A stretch of 64,000 bases of DNA. Origin: Chitinophagales bacterium. Its GTDB lineage: Bacteria > Bacteroidota > Bacteroidia > Chitinophagales > Chitinophagaceae. The stretch lies in NCBI GenBank assembly GCA_020636495.1, contig JACJXQ010000008.1:2418001-2482000 (forward strand), read 5' to 3'. This document shows, one piece after another, positions 1 to 7,896 of this stretch (positions within the stretch are counted from its first letter, which is position 1; each line of letters starts with the position of its first letter). The position numbers were made by a program, and so were the translations under genes. The notes beneath the pieces are model-generated. The model saw only the letters and a list, made by a program, of their open reading frames with translations. It was not told the DNA's origin and made no database searches.

Positions 1-514
1 CAGGGTAAGCGAAACCTGGAGTAGCTTTATACTTTACACTGAAAGTCTGGTTACCACCACGGTCTGCTGCTGTGATCAGGTCCTGGTTAGAAGCTGTCAA
101 AGTAGAGTAAGCAGTTGAAGAGAACGGGCTGGCTATAGAACCACCTGTACCGTTGGCTGTTACTTTTACTGCCAGAACACCACTTACTGGCATAGTTGGA
201 GCCGGGGTAGTGTTACCTGTGTATGAGAAGTTTGTAGCGTTAGCTTTAACAGCTACTGAGAAATTCTTGTTAGAACGTACTTTCAGTTCCTGTGCATCAC
301 TTTCAACACCGTTAGCGTAGTCGTTAACTGTTGTGAAAGGGATAGTCACGTCAGCACCTGTAGCAGAGCTGTTACCTGTGAAAGTGATCTCGATTGCGTT
401 GCTCAGCACCAGGTTGGTAGTTTGAGAAGCAGAAGAGGTTTGGTTAGCCTGGTTTTGAGCGTTAGCTGCGAAACCGATTGAAGCGAAAACTGCGATTGCG
501 ATGATCTTTTTCAT
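1..514 (-). CDS. Secreted surface protein, C-terminus cut by the window edge
   Basis: The gene starts at the ATG at 514 and runs off the left edge, so about 171 codons of the N-terminal part are present. It opens with a signal peptide (MKKIIAIAVFASIGFAANAQ) cut after Ala-Asn-Ala. The mature part is rich in Thr, Ser, Ala, Asn and Gly and predicted beta-stranded, with stretches such as NLVLSNAIEITFTG and NQTFSVKYKATPGF. This looks like a small adhesin or fimbria-like surface protein common in this phylum. I do not recognise a named family. Codon use is strongly biased to AAC, GCT and GGT, and the leader is almost free of G; both fit high expression. The function is unknown. Confidence 0.75.
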   Translation of the reverse strand, partial: MKKIIAIAVFASIGFAANAQNQANQTSSASQTTNLVLSNAIEITFTGNSSATGADVTIPFTTVNDYANGVESDAQELKVRSNKNFSVAVKANATNFSYTGNTTPAPTMPVSGVLAVKVTANGTGGSIASPFSSTAYSTLTASNQDLITAADRGGNQTFSVKYKATPGFAYP

Positions 515-592
515 AATTGTTGTTTTTGTTTGTTTTAGTTTGGTTGTTTGTTTAAAAATGTTTGTTGTTTGTGTTTGTTCGTTTGTTGATAC
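515..592 (-). promoter_or_regulatory. A/C-rich, nearly G-free 5' leader of the surface protein
   Basis: On the minus strand the roughly 78 bases before the ATG are made of short A/C-rich units (aacaaac, caaac) with only one G. Such a leader cannot fold stably and has no Shine-Dalgarno site. A -7-like box (CATCTTTG, one mismatch to TAnnTTTG) lies just upstream at 594-601. The sequence suggests an unstructured, efficiently translated leader, which is inference. Confidence 0.45.
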
Positions 593-962
593 AAAGATGC
601 GACGGGAAAGTGCCTTGAGAGAAATTTTCAGCTTCAGTTAACCACGTATTTGCAACCCGCTAACGAGCCGTTAACAAATGAAAACAATTTATACAATTGA
701 TTTTCAATTAATTAGACACCAAAACAGCAAATCAACACATGAGAGTGGGTCTTTTCTAAACAGACTGTTTAACAAGGGTCTATTGTTATCATATCCTCTT
801 CCCGATAATTGAAAGCAGGCAACTACCCTATAGCCCGGCGAGATACCCAGAGCATTTGGGGGTATGTGGCGCTTCTTATTTAATTATTAAAGGTTGACAT
901 TCCTGTTTTCACCTGATAATTAATATATTCGTCAGTCTAAAAATCAAAACACAGTAAAGTAT
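593..962. other. Intergenic region before fhs, no gene seen
   Basis: This 370-base stretch lies between two divergent genes and has no convincing open reading frame. It contains a weak hairpin (TACCC at 844-848 with GGGTA at 860-864). TTGACA at 894-899 is followed 17 bases later by TAATTA, which may be the fhs promoter. The usual TAnnTTTG box is not clear here. I see no known riboswitch fold. Confidence 0.3.
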
Positions 963-2630
963 ATGTTATCAGATATTGAAATATCAAGGGCAGCAAAACT
1001 GAAACCAATCGCAGAGATCGCAGAACAGCAAGGTATAAAGGCAGACGACCTGATACCTTATGGCAGAACCAAAGCGAAAGTGCCACTTACGTACCTGAAT
1101 GAAGAAAACATCAAAAAGTGCAACCTGATATTGGTGACAGCCATAACCCCGAACAAAGCGGGTGTTGGTAAAACTGTAACCAGTGTAGCTACCTCACTGG
1201 GGCTTAACTATATAGGCAAAAAAGCTGCTGTAGCATTGCGCGAGCCCAGCCTTGGGCCTTGTTTTGGCATGAAAGGCGGTGCTGCAGGTGGCGGTTACAG
1301 CCAGGTGTTGCCGATGGAAGATATCAACCTGCACTTTACAGGCGATATGCACGCTATAACCTGTGCCAATAATATGTTATCTGCCCTGATAGATAACTAT
1401 CAATACCAGAACAGGAACAGCCCTGAAGCACTGAACAATATAGTTTGGCGCAGGGTACTGGACGTAAACGACCGTTCTTTACGTAACATGGTCAGCGGAC
1501 TGGGAGGCCTGTCTAACGGACTACCGACAGAAATGGGTTTTGATATCACCCCGGCATCGGAGATCATGGCACTCTTTTGCCTGTCCAGCAGTGTAGAAGA
1601 CCTGCAGGCCCGTATAGAGCGTGTAGTATTAGGCTATCGCCCAGACAAGTCTCCTTTTACGGTTAAAGACCTTGGGGTAGCTGAGTCGATCGTGGTTTTA
1701 TTGCGTGATGCTATTTTACCCAACCTGGTGCAAACAACAGAAAACACGCCCGCGTTTATTCATGGCGGACCTTTTGCCAATATCGCCCACGGATGTAACT
1801 CTGTACTGGCTACCAAAATGGCCATGAGTTGCAACGACTATGTAGTTACCGAATCTGGTTTTGGCAGCGACCTGGGTGCTGAGAAGTTCCTTGACATCAA
1901 ATGCCGTGTATCCGGCCTGAGGCCTAAAGCTACCATAATCGTGGTAACTACCGCAGCACTGAAACTGCATGGTGGTGTACATGCTGATGACATCAAAAAG
2001 CCTAATCTTGATGCAATGATCGCCGGCCTGCCCAACCTACAGCGTCATATAGAGAATATGAAGAATTTTGGCCAGAGCGTAGTTGTGTCGTTCAACAAGT
2101 TCCATTTCGATACAGATGAAGAGGTGAATCACCTGACACAATGGTGTGCAGATCAGGGTGTTGCTTTCGCTATCAACAATGGCTTTGCTGAGGGAGGTAA
2201 AGGTGCTGCAGCGCTTGCTGAGACGGTTGTGAAAGTAATTGATGAGCACCCTTCAAAAGACATCAACTTCACATACGAAGACAATGATAGCCTGCGCACA
2301 AAAATTGAAAAGATCGCCACTAAGATATACAGGGCTAACGGTGTAAACTTTGCAGCAGGTACACTGACGAAGCTGAAGAAGTTCGAAGCATCGGGATGGG
2401 GCAACCTGCCTGTTTGTATTGCTAAAACGCAATATTCCTTCAGCGATGATCCTAAAAAGGTCAATGCTCCAACAGATTTCGACATAACCATCCGTGACGT
2501 TGTGATCAATGCGGGTGCAGGATTTATTGTAGCAGTAGCCGGTGATATTATGCGTATGCCGGGATTGCCTAAGGATCCGCAAGCCAACCACATCAAACTG
2601 GTAAATGGTGAAATTGAAGGATTGAGCTAA
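963..2630 (+). CDS. fhs: Formate-tetrahydrofolate ligase
   Basis: The enzyme makes 10-formyl-tetrahydrofolate from formate, tetrahydrofolate and ATP in the cytoplasm, feeding purine and formyl-Met-tRNA synthesis. The 555 residues match the usual family length. The ATP-binding loop TPNKAGVGKT is at about residues 62-71. The family block REPSLGPCFGMKGGAAGGG follows, then the MEDINLHFTGD segment. The C-terminus (GDIMRMPGLPKDPQA) is also typical. The gene stands alone; a 13-bp terminator hairpin follows its stop. The ATG at 963 is the only sensible start. Confidence 0.97.
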   Translation: MLSDIEISRAAKLKPIAEIAEQQGIKADDLIPYGRTKAKVPLTYLNEENIKKCNLILVTAITPNKAGVGKTVTSVATSLGLNYIGKKAAVALREPSLGPCFGMKGGAAGGGYSQVLPMEDINLHFTGDMHAITCANNMLSALIDNYQYQNRNSPEALNNIVWRRVLDVNDRSLRNMVSGLGGLSNGLPTEMGFDITPASEIMALFCLSSSVEDLQARIERVVLGYRPDKSPFTVKDLGVAESIVVLLRDAILPNLVQTTENTPAFIHGGPFANIAHGCNSVLATKMAMSCNDYVVTESGFGSDLGAEKFLDIKCRVSGLRPKATIIVVTTAALKLHGGVHADDIKKPNLDAMIAGLPNLQRHIENMKNFGQSVVVSFNKFHFDTDEEVNHLTQWCADQGVAFAINNGFAEGGKGAAALAETVVKVIDEHPSKDINFTYEDNDSLRTKIEKIATKIYRANGVNFAAGTLTKLKKFEASGWGNLPVCIAKTQYSFSDDPKKVNAPTDFDITIRDVVINAGAGFIVAVAGDIMRMPGLPKDPQANHIKLVNGEIEGLS

Positions 2631-2650
2631 TCAACACAATTATCATAATG

Positions 2651-2679
2651 AATAAAGGCAGCCAATGGCTGCCTTTATT
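2651..2679 (+). terminator. Intrinsic terminator after fhs
   Basis: Perfect 13-bp inverted repeat (2651-2663 with 2667-2679) around a 3-base loop. The stem core is GGCAGCC/GGCTGCC and its 3' side ends in TTTATT. Confidence 0.8.
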
Positions 2680-2774
2680 CATTTATATCGCTTGTTACAC
2701 AGTTGTTATCTCAAGCTTTATATTAGGTAAAATATTACTCGGGGCTTTTACTTTGAGCATTATTGTTCATACAA

Positions 2775-3752
2775 ATGATAAAACCCCTTACTTCTTTACG
2801 CTTTTTCTTCGCTTTGATGGTGTTTTTCAGCCATTTATGGTTTTTGAAAGATGAGACACCATTTCTGCAACACTTATATGATGATATCTTTTACGAGGGT
2901 TATATAGGTGTCAGTTTCTTTTTCATTTTGAGTGGATTTGTATTGGGCTATAGTTATCACGATAAAATATTATGCGGGGAAACTCGATTTGCCCAATTCT
3001 GGCTCGCACGATTTGCCCGTATTTATCCACTTCATTTACTTACTCTGCTTATAGCCATACCACTTTCTTTTAAAGGGGCATTAACGGAGTGGATCACTCG
3101 CTTTGTGCTGAACCTGTTCCTGATCCAAAGCTTTGTCCCGTCGGATGATATCTACTTTTACTTCAATTCGGTTTCCTGGAGTATCTCAGATGAATGGTTC
3201 TTTTACATCATGTTCCCATTCATCGTTTTCCTGCTGTATAAGCGCAAGTATATAAAAGTAGCTCCCGTAATATTATTGCTTATACCCATTATGCTTTACC
3301 TGGCAAAAGAAGCTTACCACGAAAAATACTTCTATATCAATCCGCTGTTGAGGATCGGTGATTTTGTTATCGGGGTAATATTATACCGTCTGTACAGGAA
3401 AAGAAAGGACATCGAGATATTAAGAAACAGGAATGCTGCTACAATAGCGGAAATTACCTCTATCCTTGCATTATGTGTGTTCTTCTACTTTCACAACGAT
3501 ATTCCACAGGGATACAGGTATTCATGCTACTATTGGCCCCCAATGGTAATGCTTATATATACTTTCTCCTACTCACGTGGTTACCTTTCCGACATACTCT
3601 CCAACAAAGTGCTGGTATACCTCGGTGAGATCAGCTTCGGCTTTTATATGATACACATGCTCATTATCAGATACTACTCTTATATACCAACTAAGTTTCC
3701 GTCTTTTTCGGTGCTCATGCCTAAGGGATATATAGAAGCATATGTAGTTTAG
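2775..3752 (+). CDS. Acyltransferase family 3 membrane protein, ended early by an amber codon
   Basis: Integral membrane O-acyltransferase of the type that acetylates surface glycans or lipids. Seen in the sequence: N-terminal LRFFFALMVFFSHLWF with the conserved His after the first helix, GVSFFFILSGFVLGYSY, the FWLARFARIYPLHL motif, and several more hydrophobic helices. The first in-frame codon (2763) is TTG; the ATG at 2775 (MIKPLTSLRFF) fits the family better. Translation stops at TAG 3750-3752 inside what should be the last helix, and the same frame then continues for 30 more family-like residues (next entry). The protein is therefore 325 residues and lacks its C-terminal tail, unless the stop is suppressed or is an assembly error. 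Confidence 0.8.
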   Translation: MIKPLTSLRFFFALMVFFSHLWFLKDETPFLQHLYDDIFYEGYIGVSFFFILSGFVLGYSYHDKILCGETRFAQFWLARFARIYPLHLLTLLIAIPLSFKGALTEWITRFVLNLFLIQSFVPSDDIYFYFNSVSWSISDEWFFYIMFPFIVFLLYKRKYIKVAPVILLLIPIMLYLAKEAYHEKYFYINPLLRIGDFVIGVILYRLYRKRKDIEILRNRNAATIAEITSILALCVFFYFHNDIPQGYRYSCYYWPPMVMLIYTFSYSRGYLSDILSNKVLVYLGEISFGFYMIHMLIIRYYSYIPTKFPSFSVLMPKGYIEAYVV

Positions 3753-3845
3753 GGGCTAACACTAATAGCCAGTATGCTTACTTACAGGTATTATGAATTG
3801 CCCCTGAATAAGCTTATAAAAAAGAAGCTGAATAACAAGATATAA
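3753..3845 (+). pseudogene. Separated C-terminal tail of the acyltransferase
   Basis: Directly after the amber codon the same frame reads on through GLTLIASMLTYRYYELPLNK to a TAA at 3843-3845. A last membrane helix followed by Y-[IVY]-E-x-P and a basic tail is the normal end of family 3 acyltransferases, so this is the missing end of the upstream gene. A single base change (for example TTG, TGG or CAG to TAG) would explain the break. Confidence 0.75.
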
Positions 3846-3854
3846 GCCCGCAAA

Positions 3855-4001
3855 CTAAGCTCTGCGTATTACACCTAATATCAAAGCTATTAAGGCAATA
3901 ACCAGCAAAATGTGAATTACTTGTCCTGCACTATAAACGAAGAAACCCAGGATCCAACCTATGACCAATATTACGGCAACCAGATACAATACAGATCTCA
4001 T
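3855..4001 (-). CDS. Small two-helix membrane protein, lmo0937-like
   Basis: A 48-residue protein starting at the ATG at 4001. It begins MRSVLYLVAVILVIGWILGF and ends with a second hydrophobic stretch (VIHILLVIALIALILGVI) and RRA. This pattern, with GWxLGFF between the helices, is that of the small lmo0937-type membrane proteins found widely in Bacteroidota, whose function is unknown. It sits between the acyltransferase end and a small lipoprotein gene on the other strand. Its upstream region carries an ECF-like promoter pattern that is also present before the mini-lipoprotein gene at 13766. Confidence 0.8.
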   Translation of the reverse strand: MRSVLYLVAVILVIGWILGFFVYSAGQVIHILLVIALIALILGVIRRA

Positions 4002-4010
4002 GACTTTTAG

Positions 4011-4051
4011 TTTTGGTTCAATGATAAAACATTCGGTTTCATCTTAAGTTC
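4011..4051 (-). promoter_or_regulatory. Possible ECF-sigma promoter of the small membrane protein
   Basis: On the minus strand GAACTT (4046-4051) is followed after 15 bases by GTTTTATC (4023-4030), then by ATTGAACCAAAAC leading to the ATG. The same arrangement, with a 16-base spacer, is found before the gene at 13766-13993. GAAC in the -35 box is characteristic of extracytoplasmic-function sigma factors. The usual TTTG/TAnnTTTG promoter is absent. Confidence 0.45.
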
Positions 4052-4127
4052 GATAGGCATTGTTAAATAAATCAAATGCTAAGCACTCCTCGCAACTATA
4101 GATTTTTTTATTATATTTATTTTTAAA

Positions 4128-4265
4128 ATGACTAAAATGAAGAATCTGTTCACGATAGTAGCATTAATGATCGCTATGGCTCTTGTATTGGATAGTTGCA
4201 GCACACATAAACCACCTGCGAGTAGCGGACACAAAAACTATAAACAAAGCAGGAAAAACAGGTAA
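4128..4265 (+). CDS. Small basic lipoprotein
   Basis: A 45-residue product from the ATG at 4128 (42 residues if the ATG at 4137 is used). The hydrophobic segment LFTIVALMIAMALVLDSC ends in a lipobox-like LDSC. After the Cys come only about 21 residues, rich in His, Lys, Ser and Arg (ending KQSRKNR). It is probably anchored by a lipid at the inner or outer membrane. Tiny lysine/histidine-rich lipoproteins like this are common in the phylum, but no function is known. Confidence 0.6.
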   Translation: MTKMKNLFTIVALMIAMALVLDSCSTHKPPASSGHKNYKQSRKNR

Positions 4266-4371
4266 CCACCTATACCGGTTCCTTTCTTAGCCTTATAAAA
4301 CAGGGTTTTTCAATATTGTAGCGTTTTTTTACAATAATAGGGCTCTATGAGGTCAACTAGCTGCCCAACTA

Positions 4372-4402
4372 TTTGTTTAAACAGCTTTTTAGATTATTTT
4401 AG
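4372..4402 (+). promoter_or_regulatory. Promoter of the 4425 gene
   Basis: TTTG at 4372-4375, a 19-base spacer, then TATTTTAG at 4395-4402 (one mismatch to TAnnTTTG). Transcription would start near 4409, giving a leader of about 16 bases. This placement supports the ATG at 4425 over the one at 4347. Confidence 0.55.
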
Positions 4403-4424
4403 CTTCAAATCAATTACACACACA

Positions 4425-5267
4425 ATGAGAAATAAAGCTGCCTGGTGTTTATTGGCCGTATTTTTATTGTCATACCTTCCTTCTGAAGCTCAGAGTTATT
4501 CAGCGCTGAACAGGTATTCCCACAATCAGATCAAGGATAACAAGATCAAGCTTCAGTTGCACAAGCGCATATACCTTGGTGTATATGGGTGGCACTTTAT
4601 GAACAATCCAATGTCAATGCGTGTGCGCGACACCATATTTGCGACAAATGATGACATGGTCAACCATATAGGGGGTGTTGAAGTAGACACCTCTTTCAGC
4701 ACAAATGCTAAACTAAGCAAGTCTTTGAGTGGTTACCTGGGTGTATCTGTTCCAATAGCTATGGCATCAGAGAAAAGTATGTTTTGCCTGGATATTGAAG
4801 CAAATGTGTTAATGGGAAATCTGACTTATGACTCCATCAAAATACCACTGGTATATAAGGACCTGTATATGGCTGAGAGCATTCCATTTATGATGGCTTC
4901 AGGGCCAATAAGTTTTAATTACAAATATGGTGGTGATGCCTCATTGAGCAGGGAACACAAAACGCTGCTATCTGCGGGTGCAGGTATTGCTACATCTTAT
5001 ATTACCATTGACGATGGGACAAAATCTGATGCACTGATCAAAGCAGTACCATTTGTTAAAGCAGAAGTTGGATTCGTTCTGGGTGTTGCCGTTAAAGTGA
5101 GAGGTACAGCTTACCTGGGCAATTACAACCTGATCGATTATAAATCTAAAGACCTGAGTTTCGCAACCGGTGTTATAAGCAGAACCTATGGTGGTCCTTT
5201 GGGGTATAACATATCTGTTATCCTGATGCCATTGGCCCTTACCTGGGACAAACCGGCAAACAGGTAA
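4425..5267 (+). CDS. Secreted protein, probable outer-membrane barrel
   Basis: 280 residues from the ATG at 4425. An upstream ATG at 4347 is in frame but lies before the predicted promoter. The N-terminus is a clear signal peptide (WCLLAVFLLSYLPSEAQS). The rest alternates polar and hydrophobic residues with aromatic strand ends (LSGYLGVSVPIAMA, FVKAEVGFVLGVAVKVRG), as in outer-membrane beta-barrels, and ends with a hydrophobic strand SVILMPLALTW. I do not recognise a named family. The gene is monocistronic, with its own promoter and terminator. Confidence 0.6.
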   Translation: MRNKAAWCLLAVFLLSYLPSEAQSYSALNRYSHNQIKDNKIKLQLHKRIYLGVYGWHFMNNPMSMRVRDTIFATNDDMVNHIGGVEVDTSFSTNAKLSKSLSGYLGVSVPIAMASEKSMFCLDIEANVLMGNLTYDSIKIPLVYKDLYMAESIPFMMASGPISFNYKYGGDASLSREHKTLLSAGAGIATSYITIDDGTKSDALIKAVPFVKAEVGFVLGVAVKVRGTAYLGNYNLIDYKSKDLSFATGVISRTYGGPLGYNISVILMPLALTWDKPANR

Positions 5268-5287
5268 AGTTTTCGAAAAAATATTAT

Positions 5288-5317
5288 AAAAAAGCCCGGC
5301 AAATGCCGGGCTTTTTT
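5288..5317 (+). terminator. Intrinsic terminator
   Basis: Thirteen-bp stem (5288-5300 with 5305-5317, core GCCCGGC/GCCGGGC) around AAAT, followed by a T-run. Confidence 0.85.
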
Positions 5318-5403
5318 ATTTTGCTGATACCGGCTGACAAATACGTGTTTTGGTGTATTCCATGTTACATCATTCCTATTTAGCTTTATACAAATAATCA
5401 GAT

Positions 5404-5919
5404 ATGAAAAAGTATATAGCTATTGGAGTGATCGCACTATCAACAATATCCTGCAACAAAACAACCACAACAACGCCATCAACACCAACCAACAACAGTG
5501 GCGGTTGCGGTGACGGCATGATCTGTTTTAAGCGGGATGGCACGAGTATATCTAAAGCAGGTGGTGGCTACGAGCTGGCTGATACCAACCTTTTTGTCAA
5601 ATACGAAGACAATAATGTTCAATTGTCGATAGATGTTTTCGGGAAAACGACGGGTAACTACAATGTGACGGACATAAGAAAACAGGGAAATGGCAGGATA
5701 TACTACTTTCCTGATGCAAATAATGCTACCGGCCCGATGTATATGTCAGAAACAGGTACATTAAACATTACATCTTACGATGCTACTGCAAAAAAGTTGT
5801 CCGGCACATTCTCCGCTACCCTATACAAATATGACAATGACAACCATACATTTACAAAAACAGACTCCGTAGTGATATCAGAAGGCACTTTTACAACCAT
5901 AAGTGTACAAAAAATATAA
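5404..5919 (+). CDS. Lipoprotein with beta-rich domain
   Basis: 171 residues with a lipoprotein signal peptide (MKKYIAIGVIALSTISC, lipobox TISC). A Thr/Pro/Asn-rich linker follows the lipidated Cys. The rest is one compact beta-rich domain containing GGCGDGMICFKRDG and the segment LNITSYDATAKKLSGTFSATLY. The latter resembles small Bacteroidota lipoproteins in which a strand pair near LSGTFSxT recurs (DUF6252-like); the family assignment is tentative. Transcription ends at a hairpin just after the stop. Confidence 0.6.
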   Translation: MKKYIAIGVIALSTISCNKTTTTTPSTPTNNSGGCGDGMICFKRDGTSISKAGGGYELADTNLFVKYEDNNVQLSIDVFGKTTGNYNVTDIRKQGNGRIYYFPDANNATGPMYMSETGTLNITSYDATAKKLSGTFSATLYKYDNDNHTFTKTDSVVISEGTFTTISVQKI

Positions 5920-5941
5920 CTATCCGTCTATTGACATAAAT

Positions 5942-5969
5942 GAGAGGCGCACCTGACCGTGCGCCTCTC
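5942..5969 (+). terminator. Intrinsic terminator
   Basis: Eleven-bp stem GAGAGGCGCAC (5942-5952) with GTGCGCCTCTC (5959-5969) around CTGACC. The T-run after it is short. Confidence 0.7.
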
Positions 5970-6025
5970 TTCATTCTGCCTTTAAAATAATAACTGTATT
6001 TTAGAGGCTGGTCAAATAAATATCA

Positions 6026-6919
6026 ATGGATTTCAGTAAAACATATGATATTCTTGCAGAGAAACTAAGCAGTTGGGTAGTTGAGTTTATTAAAATGCTG
6101 CCCAACCTGGTTCTGGCAGCATTCGTTTTTGTCGTAGGACTATTCCTGGCACGCATACTGAAACGTGTCTCACGCAAGCTTATAGCAAAAATATCAGGTC
6201 AGTTAACGATCAACAACCTGTTTGCCTCATTCATTCATGTGCTTTTTATCGGTGTTACCATTTTCGTGACACTCAGTATCCTAAAACTGGAAAAAGCCGT
6301 TACATCTATACTGGCAGGAGCAGGTATCATCGGATTAGCCCTGGCATTTGCCTTCCAGGACATAGCTGCCAATTTCATCTCAGGGGTCTTCATTACCTTC
6401 CGGCGCCCCATACATATCGGCGACATTGTAAAACTGGCTGATTATATGGGTAAGATACAGGATATCAACCTTCGTGATACCGTATTACTAACCTTCCAGG
6501 GACAGAAGGTGATCATACCCAACAAAGACGTATTCCAGAATGCTATAGAGAACTATACTATGCTTGGCAAGAGGAGAATGGACCTTACTGTCGGCATATC
6601 ATACGGAGATGACCTGGAAAAAGTGAAACGCATAGTTCTGGAAGCTGTTCAAAAAGTATCGGTTCGTACAGATGACGAAATAACATTCTTCTACAACGAA
6701 TTTGGTGACAGTTCTATTAATTTCGAAGTGAGAATATGGATCAACAACCCGGAACAACCCATCTGGCTCCAGGGGCGCAGCGAAGCTATTATGCTTATAA
6801 AAAGAGCATTTGATGAAAACGACATTACCATACCATTCCCTATCAGAACTCTTGACTTTGGTATAAAAGGCGGAGAAAAGCTGGCAGATATCAGCTATTT
6901 TCAAAAGCCACAGCAGTAA
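6026..6919 (+). CDS. Mechanosensitive ion channel, MscS family
   Basis: A 297-residue small-conductance mechanosensitive channel that would open under membrane tension during osmotic downshock. Three N-terminal membrane helices are visible (about 24-46, 65-90 and 93-122). The third holds the pore-lining Gly/Ala pattern AGAGIIGLALAFAFQDIAAN. The MscS beta domain follows (FRRPIHIGDIV, then TFQGQKVIIPNKDVFQNAIENY) and an alpha/beta C-terminal domain. It lies 49 bases upstream of the MlaD-like gene on the same strand and probably shares its transcript. A second, more divergent MscS protein is at 29101. Confidence 0.92.
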   Translation: MDFSKTYDILAEKLSSWVVEFIKMLPNLVLAAFVFVVGLFLARILKRVSRKLIAKISGQLTINNLFASFIHVLFIGVTIFVTLSILKLEKAVTSILAGAGIIGLALAFAFQDIAANFISGVFITFRRPIHIGDIVKLADYMGKIQDINLRDTVLLTFQGQKVIIPNKDVFQNAIENYTMLGKRRMDLTVGISYGDDLEKVKRIVLEAVQKVSVRTDDEITFFYNEFGDSSINFEVRIWINNPEQPIWLQGRSEAIMLIKRAFDENDITIPFPIRTLDFGIKGGEKLADISYFQKPQQ

Positions 6920-6968
6920 AATGGCCGAATCGTCAATAAACCGTAATTTACAGGCGAAATATAATTGA

Positions 6969-7895
6969 TTGAAAACACCTTTTAATAAAAGAAGTGCCTG
7001 GGCCACATTTATACTACTGGTATTGGTAGGCGGAGGACTTTTGGTATATAAATATGGCTATATGGTATACCAGGAGTATGACTACTACACCTATTATGAA
7101 CATGTAAATGGCTTACAGCGGTCGAACCCGGTATTAATTAATGGGGTTCGAGTGGGAGAAGTGAGCGATATAGTTATTGAAGGCCCAGACAAGAAAGTAG
7201 CCGTTACCATGTCTATCAATAAAAAGACAAAGATACCCAAAGGCACGATTGCACGACTTGCATCTACCGGGCTACTGGGAGGAAAGTTAATTGAACTTGA
7301 TCCGGGGGCAGGTCCTGGTATGTACACGCATAAAGATGTTCTGAAAGGTACATACGACACCACTATCATGGACATGAACGACCAGATAGAACCTATAGTA
7401 GAGTCTGTAAAATATATACTTGGAACTGCTGATAAGAACTTTTCCAATTTCAACCGTAAACTGGATAACGGGCTTGTTGCCAATACTCAAAGAGATGCCC
7501 GCGATATGGAAAAGAGCATGAGTAAACTCAACAAACAAGTAAGCAGCATAAGGAACAGTGCAGATAAAATTGTCAACTCACTACAAGAGTTACGTTCACA
7601 GTCGGAAGTATTGGATAAGAAAAGTGAACAACTGGACACAACGATAAAAAATGCAGAAGCATCTACCGCGTCATTTGCGGCAAAAGAAATATCAAAGCCT
7701 TTGAATGAACTGCGCAGTACTATAGAGACTACAAGAGAGCAGGCAACAAAACTGGAACGGTCGGATATGGTTGACAAAATGCTGAATGATGATAAAACCT
7801 ACAAAAACACTGACCAGAAACTACAGAAAGTAAACACCGATATGAACGAACTTAAGGAGCATCCCAAAGGTTTTCGGCTTATAGGAGGCAAGTAA
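6969..7895 (+). CDS. MlaD/MCE-family protein with TTG start
   Basis: 308 residues: one N-terminal membrane helix (about 9-29), a single MCE domain (about 38-115, with NPVLINGVRVGEVSDI and LASTGLLGGKLIEL), and a long coiled coil (about 160-290). MCE proteins form hexameric rings that move lipids between the membranes. No Mla ATPase or permease is adjacent. The frame has no ATG before the membrane helix. TTG at 6969 directly follows an in-frame TGA (6966-6968), so TTG is the likely start. The end converges on the next gene with a one-base gap. Confidence 0.8.
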   Translation: MKTPFNKRSAWATFILLVLVGGGLLVYKYGYMVYQEYDYYTYYEHVNGLQRSNPVLINGVRVGEVSDIVIEGPDKKVAVTMSINKKTKIPKGTIARLASTGLLGGKLIELDPGAGPGMYTHKDVLKGTYDTTIMDMNDQIEPIVESVKYILGTADKNFSNFNRKLDNGLVANTQRDARDMEKSMSKLNKQVSSIRNSADKIVNSLQELRSQSEVLDKKSEQLDTTIKNAEASTASFAAKEISKPLNELRSTIETTREQATKLERSDMVDKMLNDDKTYKNTDQKLQKVNTDMNELKEHPKGFRLIGGK

Positions 7896-7896
7896 C

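Noticed and set aside
593..962. Tetrahydrofolate riboswitch before fhs
   Set aside because: Only one weak hairpin is visible; the conserved cores of known THF riboswitches were not recognised.
1716..2591. Minus-strand frames inside fhs
   Set aside because: They are antisense shadows without signal, domain or promoter support.
2648..2854. 68-codon frame after fhs
   Set aside because: It starts in the fhs terminator and overlaps the acyltransferase in another frame.
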